The notes under the pieces were generated by a model. That model was not told the origin of the DNA, did no database searches, and saw nothing but the letters and a program-made list of their open reading frames with translations. A DNA stretch of 64,000 nucleotides from an uncultured Ignatzschineria sp. (GTDB lineage: Bacteria; Pseudomonadota; Gammaproteobacteria; Cardiobacteriales; Wohlfahrtiimonadaceae), in the NCBI GenBank assembly GCA_945639195.1, contig CALZEE010000004.1:186001-250000 (forward strand), in the 5' to 3' direction. Made by a program: the position numbers and the translations under genes. This document shows, in pieces, positions 1-8,540 of this stretch; position 1 is the first letter of the stretch; every line of letters starts with the position of its first letter.

Positions 1-1921
1 TTTTAATCTGGCTACGAATATCGAGCGCAATCTGAATCGCATTATTCACTAAACCATAGCCCTCAAGCTCCATCTGACGACGCGCAATATCTAACGAAGC
101 GATCAATTGCTGGTTCGGGCTTGTCGTAGAGTGCGTAAAGACTGCCTCATGGAATTGTGGTTCCACACTATAGAAGTCCACATCCTTTACTAATACCATA
201 GAACCTTGACGCAATGCAGACATCGACTTATGTGTCGAGTTGGTTTGATACACTCGTAATCTCACCGCACGAGGGTCCGGAATAAGGCGCGTGTTAAGCA
301 GCGTCTCTTGGTCTGGATTCTCGCCCAACATGGCTTGCTGCGCTTCATACGCTTCAAGTGCTTTCGGGTCTTTTAACCATGTTTCAATCGATTTTGCAGC
401 GCCCATTGCCGTGCGAGGTCTTAAGAAAGGCGACCATCTCGCAAAGCCAAACCACGCTTCATCCCAGAGGAATACTAAGTCGGGTTTAATCGCTAAACAC
501 TCTTCCATATAGCGGCGCGTATTATAAACATGGCCATCGAATGTACAGTTGGTTAAATCGACAGCACGTACGCGTGATAATTTCCCTTCAGCTTTTAGCG
601 ACAATAAGGCTTCTTTAATCGTTCTTAAAGGCACCGCGCCATACATAGAGTATTCCTTCATCGGGAAGGCTTCTACATAGTAAGGCGATAATTCCCCTAA
701 AACCATGCCGTAGTGATGAGATTTATGACAGTTTCGATCCACTATCACAATATCACCCGGCTTTGCCACCGCCATTAATACCATCTTATTCGAGGTGCTC
801 GTGCCGTTTGTCACAAAGAAACAGTGATCCGCCCCAAAAGCAAGTGCTGCGCGGTCTTGTGCGCGTTTAATATTGCCTTTAGGCTCCAGTAAACTATCTA
901 ATCCGCCTGTTGTGGCAGATGATTCTGCTAAGAAGAGATTCAAGCCATAAAACTCGCCCATATCTTTAATCCAATCAGATTTAAAGATGGACTTACCTCT
1001 GGCAATCGGCAATGCATGGAAGGTGCTCACCGGCTTTTTGGCATATTTCTTAAGATTATCAAAGAATGGGGTTTCGTAACGCTGGCGCACACCTTCTAAG
1101 ATAGAAAGATGCAGCTCCATCGGCTCTTCAACCGCATATAAAACGCGGCGAATATTCTTCGCTCTAACATCGCTCGCAATCTCTTCTGGGCGTCTGTCTG
1201 ACGAGAGATAGATATCTAATTCTGGGCGGTACTCTTTGAGCGCTTCGGCTAATTGAAGCTCTAAATTATCCTCATCAAAGTGGATATCGAGCGACTGAAT
1301 GGCCTGATCTAACAACGGCATCGCTTGTTTGCTCTTAAAATCAATGCCCTCAAAAATCGCCACCGCGCAGATATTACTATTGACCGCAATAGCGCAGAAA
1401 GCATCTTGGAAGCTCTCGACCAATACCGGCTCATAGACGAAACTATCCTCTTTACGTCGCTGTCTTCTTAACAGCTCAATATTACGCTCGAGCCTTGGGC
1501 TATTCGTAGGCGCAACGATTAAGACCTCAAAATAAGGTCTATCTCCCATATCATTATCCGCTTCCAAATAACGCTCATTCGATACATGATCATCATTCAC
1601 TTCCCACTCATGCGCGTCATCTTTGTAATAGCGGGCTAAAATTGAGAAGGAGATTCTTCCTGCCAAGGATTCAAAGGCTTCTCGCTTTTCCTCTTTTAAG
1701 TAATTCGCTAAAGTCTGCATTAAATGTCTACCAGGGTAAGCATGCAGAATCTCTAAATCTTGCATCCGTGCAAATTGCGTCTGCAACGCCTCCGATGGAT
1801 ACTCATCCTTTACCCATTTTTTGGCTTTGACAAGTAGGTCTCGCCATAAATCTGAGCGCGTTGAGCCTAAGGTAAATATCTGATCAATTGTTGATGTATT
1901 CGTTAATACGTTAGAAACCAT
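1..1921 (-). CDS. Orn/Lys/Arg decarboxylase, LdcA-like (3' part outside window)
   Basis: PLP-dependent amino-acid decarboxylase that would make cadaverine, putrescine or agmatine. About 640 residues are visible; the C-terminal end lies beyond base 1. An N-terminal wing region precedes a PLP fold with the Lys-containing STHKS motif near residue 560 and a nearby THSTTSP segment. The order and motif style resemble the Pseudomonas LdcA group more than E. coli CadA/SpeF (from memory of the families). Substrate is not decided by the sequence. The ATG at 1921 is preceded by GAGGGT about six bases upstream. The 5' side is a 1.1 kb gap shared with divergent telA. A LysO-type exporter lies 35 kb away, so a lysine link is only speculation. 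Confidence 0.88.
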   Translation of the reverse strand, partial: MVSNVLTNTSTIDQIFTLGSTRSDLWRDLLVKAKKWVKDEYPSEALQTQFARMQDLEILHAYPGRHLMQTLANYLKEEKREAFESLAGRISFSILARYYKDDAHEWEVNDDHVSNERYLEADNDMGDRPYFEVLIVAPTNSPRLERNIELLRRQRRKEDSFVYEPVLVESFQDAFCAIAVNSNICAVAIFEGIDFKSKQAMPLLDQAIQSLDIHFDEDNLELQLAEALKEYRPELDIYLSSDRRPEEIASDVRAKNIRRVLYAVEEPMELHLSILEGVRQRYETPFFDNLKKYAKKPVSTFHALPIARGKSIFKSDWIKDMGEFYGLNLFLAESSATTGGLDSLLEPKGNIKRAQDRAALAFGADHCFFVTNGTSTSNKMVLMAVAKPGDIVIVDRNCHKSHHYGMVLGELSPYYVEAFPMKEYSMYGAVPLRTIKEALLSLKAEGKLSRVRAVDLTNCTFDGHVYNTRRYMEECLAIKPDLVFLWDEAWFGFARWSPFLRPRTAMGAAKSIETWLKDPKALEAYEAQQAMLGENPDQETLLNTRLIPDPRAVRLRVYQTNSTHKSMSALRQGSMVLVKDVDFYSVEPQFHEAVFTHSTTSPNQQLIASLDIARRQMELEGYGLVNNAIQIALDIRSQIK

Positions 1922-2301
1922 GTATACCCTCACATTTTATACAAAAAAACAAATCTTGATTTAAAAACCAAATCACTCGCTAAAACATAATCGTTATTAT
2001 TAATATATCTTAAAACATATTCTGTTAATAGTTTTCACTACCTTATATGCAAAAAATCTTCAATAACCTTATAAAAACCCTCTAAAAAAATTGAGGCAAA
2101 CAATATCAAAACCTTGCAATAATGCGCCATAAGCCATTTATAGACTTAACCCACTTAAAAAGTAAAGAAATATCAATAAATTACGAACGATCTCTTTCAA
2201 CGCTCCGTTTTTTAAGGATAAATACCTATTATAAAAATTCTCATCGTATAAATATCTACATTAATCTCACTCGCCGATTTCAGAGCTCTTATCAACGAGC
2301 T
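1922..2301. other. AT-rich leader between ldcA-like gene and repeat array
   Basis: AT-rich gap upstream of the decarboxylase; its promoter must lie here on the minus strand. No convincing operator or RNA gene was seen. A 64-codon open frame that enters the repeat is not considered real. Confidence 0.4.
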
Positions 2302-2692
2302 ACTGCTGGCGCGTGATTTTGGCAAGCATGCAAACATTCGACCCAGCTTTGAATTAACTCTGAAAATGCCGGAATATGACGTACCAAACAAGCTTGCACG
2401 GCGTCGGATTTAACTTTTATCGTGCTTCACTAAACTGGCTCGCCGACGGGTAAAAGCCTTCGGCTTTTAATCTGTACTTATATCGTTATCGTTCAGATGG
2501 TTGTATCAAAAATTGAGATCCTCTCTCTTGCTGGCGCGGGATTTTGACAAGCATGCAAACATTCGACCCAGCTTTGAATTAACTTTGAAAATGCCGGAAG
2601 AAAGGCGTATCAAATCAGCTTGCACAGCGTCGGGTTTAACTTTTGTCGTGCTTCCATGAACCGGCTCGCGGACTCTTAAACACTTTTAGGGT
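2302..2692 (+). repeat. Dispersed repeat locus R1, two units
   Basis: Two copies of the window-wide intergenic repeat. Each has block B (CTGGCGCGG, then GCATGC, CATTCGACCCAGCTTTGA and AATGCCGG), then block A (CTTGCACGGCGTCGG to GCTCGCCGAC) and a hairpin. The first hairpin is AAAAGCC-TTC-GGCTTTT near 2451-2470. The second is a divergent TAAAC/GTTTA hairpin near 2676-2692. Block B here carries about ten extra bases (AATTAACTCT) compared with later loci. It lies between divergent genes. Confidence 0.85.
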
Positions 2693-3010
2693 TTATACTT
2701 TCAGACAGATTATCTCCCTACAGATAGATTGTTTAGATTCTATTTCAATAAGATAGATCATATCCGTCAAACTTTGATGGGTAAAAAACCGTTAAAAGTC
2801 CTATAATAATTTGTTATATATCGCAATTATTGCCATATACCCTTAATAATGGGGTTATAATCTGCTTAAGCTATGAATTAAGATTTTCTTTAAGTGATTA
2901 CTAGCACCCTACAAAAATTACCTCCCACTGATTAAAGTCATCATTCAGTGGGCAAATAGGGGCATAATTTAGGTTAGCCCTATCCACGATATCGATATAG
3001 AGAGTGAAGC
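2693..3010. other. telA upstream region
   Basis: AT-rich leader of telA. A TATAAT hexamer at 2856-2861 could be a -10 box, but no good -35 is correctly spaced. A short purine-rich stretch (AGAGTGAAGC) before the ATG at 3011 is the likely ribosome site. Confidence 0.35.
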
Positions 3011-4132
3011 ATGAGTGACGAAAAAGCATTACAACCTTTCAACCCTTTAGAGCTCGCAGAGTTTGAAAAAGGCGAAGAGATTAAAGAGACCGAGAGTGAT
3101 GTCGTACGCATTAACGCCATCAGCGATACCATCAACATCCATCAGCCAACAGAAGTGCTCTCTTATGGGGTTAAACCTATGGCTGAGATCGCAAAATTTG
3201 CAGATACGTTATTAGAAGGCGTTAAAGGCAAAGATTCTGGCGTTGTCGGCGACCAATTGAGCGCCCTTATCATGAAGATCCGTGAATATGATCCGCTCTC
3301 TGCAGAAGAGAAAAGCGGCAATTTCCTCGCGAATCTCCCATTGATCGGCGGTCTCTTCAAAAAAGGCGTTGCCGCAAAGATTGATCATATGAATCTCACA
3401 GCGCAAGTAGATACCATTGCGAGCCATCTTGACAACTCCATGGTCGGCTTACTTCGTGATAACGAGCGCCTCGAGCAACTCTATCTTAAAAACTTTGAAT
3501 ACTACAAAGAAGTGAGCCTCTTTGTAACAGCAGGTAAGCAGAAAGTCGAAGAGATTAAGGCAACAGAACTTCCTAAGCTCCAAGCAGCTGCGGAAGAGAG
3601 CAAAGATCTCCTTGATGCGCAAAAAGTGAAAGACCTCATGGAGAACCTCAATCGTTTTGAGCGCCGTATTCATGATCTTGAGATCTCAAAAACGATCTCA
3701 ATGCAGACTGCCCCGCAGATCCGTATTATTCAAAACAACAACCAACAGCTCGCAGAGAAGATTCAAGGCAGTATTCTCTCAACGCTCCCTGTATGGAAGA
3801 GCCAAATCGTGCTCTCTCTCTCACTTGATGAGCAAGGAAAAGCGGCGAAACTCCAAAAAGACGTATCAGATACGACGAATGATCTCCTTCGTAAAAATGC
3901 CGAAGCATTGCAACAAAACAGCATCGCAACCGCACATGAAGTCGAGCGCTCTATCGTAGATATCGAAACGATCCGTGAAGTACAAACGCGCTTGGTAGAC
4001 ACTATCGAAGAAACTATGCGTATCGCAACAGAAGCGCGTCACCGCCGTGCAGAAGTCGAGAAAGAGCTTGGTCAAATGGAAGATAACCTCCGTGACCGTA
4101 TCTCTTCAGTGGTTGAAAAATATCAATCATAA
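3011..4132 (+). CDS. telA: TelA/KlaA-family toxic-anion resistance protein
   Basis: Member of the TelA family (Pfam PF05816), historically linked to tellurite and other toxic-anion or envelope stress; the biochemical role is not settled. The 373 residues are almost all helical and charged, without signal peptide or membrane segment. A family-typical patch with NNNQQLAEKIQGSI lies at about residues 242-255, followed by Leu/Lys/Glu-rich coiled-coil helices to the end. It is followed by a strong terminator and, after a repeat, by an XpaC-like membrane protein. That pairing is also seen in Bacillus (yaaN-xpaC), which supports both calls and suggests they act together at the membrane. Confidence 0.9.
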   Translation: MSDEKALQPFNPLELAEFEKGEEIKETESDVVRINAISDTINIHQPTEVLSYGVKPMAEIAKFADTLLEGVKGKDSGVVGDQLSALIMKIREYDPLSAEEKSGNFLANLPLIGGLFKKGVAAKIDHMNLTAQVDTIASHLDNSMVGLLRDNERLEQLYLKNFEYYKEVSLFVTAGKQKVEEIKATELPKLQAAAEESKDLLDAQKVKDLMENLNRFERRIHDLEISKTISMQTAPQIRIIQNNNQQLAEKIQGSILSTLPVWKSQIVLSLSLDEQGKAAKLQKDVSDTTNDLLRKNAEALQQNSIATAHEVERSIVDIETIREVQTRLVDTIEETMRIATEARHRRAEVEKELGQMEDNLRDRISSVVEKYQS

Positions 4133-4172
4133 TTGAAGTGCTGATACTCATCGCATGAGTATAGAACAATCG

Positions 4173-4207
4173 AAACCCCAAGGTTCCTCATGATCTTGGG
4201 GTTTTTT
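4173..4207 (+). terminator. Intrinsic terminator after telA
   Basis: Stem AAACCCCAAG / CTTGGGGTTT with a 12-base loop, running into six T residues, 40 bases after the telA stop codon. Confidence 0.9.
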
Positions 4208-4230
4208 ATGGTTGCTCAAAAATAGATCTC

Positions 4231-4347
4231 CGTATCAAACCGGCTTGCGCGGCGTTGGATTTAACTGTTTATGGGCTTCTCTTATTCGGCTCGCCGACTT
4301 CTAAAAGCCTCCGGCTTTAAATTTGCACGGGAAAATGCCGGGGAATA
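4231..4347 (+). repeat. Dispersed repeat locus R2, one truncated unit
   Basis: Block A (CTTGCGCGGCGTTGG to GCTCGCCGAC), hairpin AAAAGCC-TCC-GGCTTT near 4302-4319, and only a stub of block B ending AAAATGCCGGGG. It lies between telA and the xpaC-like gene, downstream of the telA terminator. Confidence 0.8.
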
Positions 4348-4515
4348 ATCCCTCGGAAAAGGGGGAATATCCTCTTGTCGTGATTTGCAGTACAATAGCC
4401 AAGACCGATCAATGGGAAATGATAGCGTTTTGATCTTATTCCCTGTTATTTCGTACCAAATTTAGAATCTGGCAATCATCATTGCCCGGCTCAACCATTT
4501 TATAGAGATATCACT

Positions 4516-5712
4516 ATGCCTGACTTCGATAAACAATCTGATAAAACAGCCCACCAGAGCGATCAAGCACTGCCGTTTGAAACGCGTATTTCGCAAGAAG
4601 AAGCGATGCGTAAAGATACGCCGCAAAATGCACCGATTCCAACGAACCAACGTCAAGAGCGCTATATTGAGCAAGATATCTTTGTCGACTTTAGTAATGC
4701 TTTCAGCCGCGGATTTGAGGGAGTTAAAGCCACATTCAATAGAATGATAGATCACTCAAAGGCCTTTCTCAGCGGCGTTTTAGCGCAGATTCTTGTCTTT
4801 ATCATTCCGGCAAAAATCAGCTTAACGCCTGTATTCCCGTTACTCACCACTTATCTTGGGCTTATTATGCTCTTCCCTTCACGCCCGAATCGCTTTGCAC
4901 TTGGCGTGGGTGTGATTGCCGGCGTTATTACGCTTTTGAGCGGATTCTGGCCACTTGCACCGATTATTGCCGGCTTAGTCGCTGCCATTGTCGGGACTCG
5001 AGATAAAGAGATCGATAATCAAACCTTTTGGATCACTATTCCGCTCGCGTTAATCATGATTGCCGGGAGCGTTGCCACACAACCCGCTTCATTCTGGAAT
5101 ATCCTTCCTATCCCTACTCTACTCGGAATTGGTGCAACGACACTTTTTGGACTCTTTGCCCCTAAAAACATTCGCCGAAAGCTAAGCTATTACTTTATGA
5201 ATGAGGCCGAAAAAAAGGCTTATCAAAAGGAAGAGCAAGCGATCAAAGAAGCAATGGAAGCTATGAAAGAAGCTGCCAGACTCACTGCCGAGAAAAATGC
5301 CAAATACGCACTCTTCTCTCGCCATATTGAGATTCTTGCATTGATCGAGAAAGAGGTAGATCACCTTCCGACTGATATCGCAGATATTATCGTGGATATC
5401 GGTACATCCTCCATTAAAATCATTCAGGCAATGGAAAAAGACCCACGTGATGTCCTCACCGGTGGTCGCTTCCTCAATCGTTATCTCCCTTTGATTCAGG
5501 AAAATGTTGTCCGCTATCGCACCATCATGGAGTATGCACCCCAAAATCCTGAAGCGTTACATGAGAAAACCGCAAAATCCTTAAATGGCGTCCGCCAAGC
5601 CTTCGAGCAGATCACCATCGAGCTGATTGAAAATAATCAACATGATCTCAATATCGACCTCAATGTGATGGATAAACTCATCCGTAGCCAAGGGTTTGAG
5701 ATTAAGGAATAA
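4516..5712 (+). CDS. XpaC-like membrane protein (5-bromo-4-chloroindolyl phosphate hydrolysis family)
   Basis: Resembles the XpaC family (PF10112), usually encoded next to TelA proteins; molecular function unknown. A polar N-terminus (residues 1-80) is followed by several hydrophobic segments between about 84 and 215, a Lys/Glu-rich helical stretch at about 225-270, and a C-terminal family domain containing a DVLTGGRFLNRYLPLI-type patch. The start at 4516 was chosen because the protein aligns with no obvious upstream extension; no strong Shine-Dalgarno is visible. The stop codon is followed within a few bases by repeat locus R3, with the neighbouring gene convergent. Confidence 0.8.
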   Translation: MPDFDKQSDKTAHQSDQALPFETRISQEEAMRKDTPQNAPIPTNQRQERYIEQDIFVDFSNAFSRGFEGVKATFNRMIDHSKAFLSGVLAQILVFIIPAKISLTPVFPLLTTYLGLIMLFPSRPNRFALGVGVIAGVITLLSGFWPLAPIIAGLVAAIVGTRDKEIDNQTFWITIPLALIMIAGSVATQPASFWNILPIPTLLGIGATTLFGLFAPKNIRRKLSYYFMNEAEKKAYQKEEQAIKEAMEAMKEAARLTAEKNAKYALFSRHIEILALIEKEVDHLPTDIADIIVDIGTSSIKIIQAMEKDPRDVLTGGRFLNRYLPLIQENVVRYRTIMEYAPQNPEALHEKTAKSLNGVRQAFEQITIELIENNQHDLNIDLNVMDKLIRSQGFEIKE

Positions 5713-5714
5713 TC

Positions 5715-5965
5715 TCACATTAAACGCACTTGCACGGCGTCGGATGTTACTATTTTTGTGCTTCCATGATTCAGCGCGCCGACTTATGAGCGCTTGCAGC
5801 GCTCAACTTGCTGGTGCGGGATTTTGGGAAGCATGCACGCATTCGACCCAGCTTTGAATCAGCATTTCGAAATGCCGGGAATAATTCGTATTAAACGCAC
5901 TTGCACGGCGTCGGATATTACTATTTTTGTGCTTACCTAATTCAGCACGCCGACTTTTAAAAGTC
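5715..5965 (+). repeat. Dispersed repeat locus R3, about one and a half units
   Basis: Fills the whole gap between two convergent genes. Order is A-hairpin-B-A. The first hairpin is GAGCGCT-TGC-AGCGCTC near 5787-5803. The array ends in the perfect palindrome GACTTTTAAAAGTC (5952-5965), which touches the stop codon of the minus-strand gene and may act as a terminator. The inner segment of both A blocks reads TATTTTTGTGCTT, a variant private to this locus. Confidence 0.85.
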
Positions 5966-6751
5966 TTATTTCTCCCTACGATTAAGCCCTTCTAGCAGAT
6001 CCTGATTCCGGCGTTTAGCATCTTCATTTTGCTGTGTGTTACTGAGTTGAGCACTGTTATTAGCAAAAGATTGCCGGGATTTTTCGCGGGCTTTGGCGCG
6101 CTTCTCTTTGCGTCTACTTGCCCGCACACTACGGATTACCTTCAGTACAATGATCGTTCCGCCACCACCGACAGCTAAGCCATATATTAATAAAAAGGCG
6201 ATAGCCACATACGGTCCTTTATTATTAATTGTTTGCACCGTTCGCGATTCGCCAAGAACGTAATAAACAGGGACTTTATCCCCCACATGGAATGTGGTGC
6301 CGTTATAAGTCGCAGTATATTTAAACTGACGTACTTCCCCACTTTTCGTCTCATATTCAACAATCGCTTCGGACATATTGGGGCGATTATCGGCATCAAT
6401 TATCTTGCCTTCTACCTTCACTTTCTGCAGATCGGTAGAAACGCTGTGAATCAACAAATCACCGGCTTTATAGAGCGCGAAATATCCGGTGCTGTAACCT
6501 GCAAGCACCGCCACAATATAGATAAGCCCAATCCCCAAAGAGAGTGTCGCGACTATAAGGTTCCACGTTTTAGGAAGGATATTCCAAGTAAACCTGTTAA
6601 ATACGCGCATAAAAGCGCCGAAAAAGCCGAAAAAGAGCTTCAGAACAAGGAAGATTACAACGAGTCCTGCAATATTTTCAAATGGCCCAAGATCTGGCAT
6701 TGTATCGAGCAAACCAAATATCCATCTGACAAATCTATCCCAATATTCCAA
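5966..6751 (-). CDS. DUF3592-like inner-membrane protein
   Basis: 261 residues with three or four membrane segments: about residues 25-50, 66-95 and 180-205. Between the second and third is an extracytoplasmic beta-rich stretch with VEYETKSGEVRQFKYTA and HVGDKVPVYY, the pattern of DUF3592 domains. The C-terminus is a basic, Gln/Arg-rich cytoplasmic tail. Function is unknown. Translation probably begins at TTG (6751), because GAGGGAG lies six bases upstream; no in-frame ATG has such a site. Confidence 0.7.
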   Translation of the reverse strand: MEYWDRFVRWIFGLLDTMPDLGPFENIAGLVVIFLVLKLFFGFFGAFMRVFNRFTWNILPKTWNLIVATLSLGIGLIYIVAVLAGYSTGYFALYKAGDLLIHSVSTDLQKVKVEGKIIDADNRPNMSEAIVEYETKSGEVRQFKYTATYNGTTFHVGDKVPVYYVLGESRTVQTINNKGPYVAIAFLLIYGLAVGGGGTIIVLKVIRSVRASRRKEKRAKAREKSRQSFANNSAQLSNTQQNEDAKRRNQDLLEGLNRREK

Positions 6752-6930
6752 AACAGCTCCCTCATTTAGCCCATAATTGGCGCGATTAATTAGCGCTTAA
6801 ATAGTGAACAAAACAATAAGCAAAAATCGTTGATAAAGCAAGGAGTATTCTCATCTCTTAAAATAGCGTTAACTTAATGATTCAGGAAGAGATTCGTAGT
6901 AAATCGGTTCTATTTGTGATGATAATCTCG

Positions 6931-7145
6931 CATCAATCTCACTTGCACGGCGTCGGATTTAACGATTCAGGCGCTTCCATCATTCGGCTCGCCGACTTCT
7001 GAGCGATTGCATCGCTCAACTTGCTAACGCAAGCTTACAAGAGATATGAACACTGACTTCTGGATGCTTCCGGCATCCAACTTGCTGGCGCGGGATTGCT
7101 ATAAGCATGCATCCATTCGACCCAGCTTTGAGAATACCGGAAGAG
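6931..7145 (+). repeat. Dispersed repeat locus R4, unit with two hairpin cassettes
   Basis: Block A, then hairpin GAGCGAT-TGC-ATCGCTC (about 7002-7018), flank AACTTGCT, a 30-base insertion, then a second GACTTCT flank with hairpin GGATGC-TTCCG-GCATCC (about 7061-7077), AACTTGCT and block B. The hairpin plus its flanks is therefore duplicated with a different stem. It lies between the start of the DUF3592 gene and the stop of ttcA, on the strand opposite both genes. Confidence 0.85.
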
Positions 7146-7169
7146 ATTCATCTCAACAAGCTTCGCTAA

Positions 7170-8090
7170 TCAGATTAACCAATTCGGCATCACATTCTCA
7201 GTTGCTGCTTCTGATTCAGCTGAATCAATATTAAGCTCGGTGATCTGCGTCGAAGTATTCTTATTGGGGCTCGATTGGAAGCCCACTCGCGTATCTGTCT
7301 CCGTGCCGCCTTTGACTTCAAAGTTCCGGAAATCAAACAAGGATGTATCCGCCAATTGTGAGGGCTTTACATTGCGCATCGCTCTAAAGATCGAATCGAT
7401 TCTTCCGGGGTGATTCGCTTCCCATTCTGCCAGCATTGCTTTTGTGGTTTGACGTTGCAAACCATCTTGCGATCCACAAAGGTTACACGGAATAATCGGG
7501 AACTCGCGAAGCTCGGCGTATTTAATCAGATCTTTCTCTTCGCAATATGCCAAAGGACGAATGAGGATATTATCGCCATCATCGCTCCGCAATTTTGGGG
7601 GCATGGCTTTCATCGTGCCACCAAAGAACATATTCATAAAGAGCGTTTCCACCATATCATCACGATGATGCCCCAAGGCGATCTTGTTAAATCCATGCTC
7701 TTTCGCATATTGATACAACACGCCACGGCGAAGACGCGAGCAGAGGCTGCACGTTGTTTTGCCCTCTGGTATCACGCGTTTTACCACTGAATAGGTATCT
7801 TGCTCGATAATCTCAAAAGGTACACCGATTGACGTGAGATACTCCGGAAGCACTTCTTCTGGGAATCCCGGTTGCTTCTGATCCAGATTCACGGCAAAGA
7901 GCTCAAAATTCACAGGCGCATGGGCTTTAAGGCGCATAAGGATATCGAGCAGCGCGTAAGAATCCTTACCGCCAGAAAGACACACCATCACGCGGTCGCC
8001 CTCTTCGATCATCTCATAATCCATAATTGCACTGCCGACTAAACGTCGAAGTCGTTTCTCTAACTTTTTCTCAGAAACTGATAGCGCCAT
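7170..8090 (-). CDS. ttcA: tRNA 2-thiocytidine(32) synthetase
   Basis: Thiolates cytidine 32 in certain tRNAs, using ATP and an iron-sulfur cluster. The ATP pyrophosphatase PP-loop SGGKDS is at residues 39-44. Two CxxC motifs, CSLC (114-117) and CNLC (202-205), provide the cluster cysteines. The start at 8090 is chosen because GGGAG lies ten bases upstream; a TTG nine codons earlier lacks support. The 306-residue protein is close to family length, with a Ser/Thr/Glu-rich tail of about 45 residues after the conserved TSLFDF segment. It stands as a single gene between two repeat loci. Confidence 0.96.
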   Translation of the reverse strand: MALSVSEKKLEKRLRRLVGSAIMDYEMIEEGDRVMVCLSGGKDSYALLDILMRLKAHAPVNFELFAVNLDQKQPGFPEEVLPEYLTSIGVPFEIIEQDTYSVVKRVIPEGKTTCSLCSRLRRGVLYQYAKEHGFNKIALGHHRDDMVETLFMNMFFGGTMKAMPPKLRSDDGDNILIRPLAYCEEKDLIKYAELREFPIIPCNLCGSQDGLQRQTTKAMLAEWEANHPGRIDSIFRAMRNVKPSQLADTSLFDFRNFEVKGGTETDTRVGFQSSPNKNTSTQITELNIDSAESEAATENVMPNWLI

Positions 8091-8300
8091 ACTGCCTAAA
8101 CTCCCTGCTGATTCCAATCATCAATAACACGCACCTGCACGATAATGCCGGCATTTTAAACCGCTGTATTGTAACATTCTCCGGCATTTTGTCAGGTAGT
8201 TTATTCAGGAAATTAAACCTGTTTTTAAGTCATTTATAATGTGTTAGATATCTCGTTTAGCCTCGTATCAAATTGGCTTTAAGGTTCGTGATAAAGCCTT

Positions 8301-8457
8301 GTATCAAACAGGCTTGCACGGCGTCGGATTTAACGATTCATGCGCTTCCATGATTCAGCTCGCCGACTTCAGAGCGCTGAAGCGCTCAACTTGCTGGCGC
8401 GGGATTGCTATAAGTATGCATCCATTCGACCCAGCTTTGAGAATGCCGGGAATTTCG
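8301..8457 (+). repeat. Dispersed repeat locus R5, one complete unit
   Basis: The clearest single unit. CTTGCACGGCGTCGG, inner segment with GCGCTTCCATGATTCA, GCTCGCCGAC, hairpin GAGCGCT-GA-AGCGCTC (about 8373-8388), AACTTGCTGGCGCGGG, TATGCATCCATTCGACCC and AGCTTTGAGAATGCCGGG. It sits between the start of ttcA and the stop of the MFS gene. Confidence 0.88.
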
Positions 8458-8462
8458 ACAAT

Positions 8463-8506
8463 AAAAAACCTCATTAAAGTAAGTGTTGAGAACCACTTTA
8501 ATGAGG
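8463..8506 (-). terminator. Terminator of the MHS transporter gene
   Basis: Perfect 12-bp stem CCTCATTAAAGT / ACTTTAATGAGG with a 14-base loop, followed on the minus strand by six T residues; a T run also follows on the plus strand. It is 35 bases beyond the stop codon at 8541. Confidence 0.92.
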
Positions 8507-8540
8507 CATTTTTTACTGTTTTAAACGAATAACAGTGATC

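Noticed and set aside
2122..2316. 64-codon open frame next to repeat R1
   Set aside because: No ribosome site, AT-rich start, and its end is repeat sequence; no family resemblance.
5182..5544. 120-codon frame opposite the xpaC-like gene
   Set aside because: Shadow frame without ribosome site or homology.
6233..6769. 178-codon plus-strand frame opposite the DUF3592 gene
   Set aside because: Shadow frame; the minus-strand protein has membrane segments, a ribosome site and a family pattern, the plus-strand one has none.
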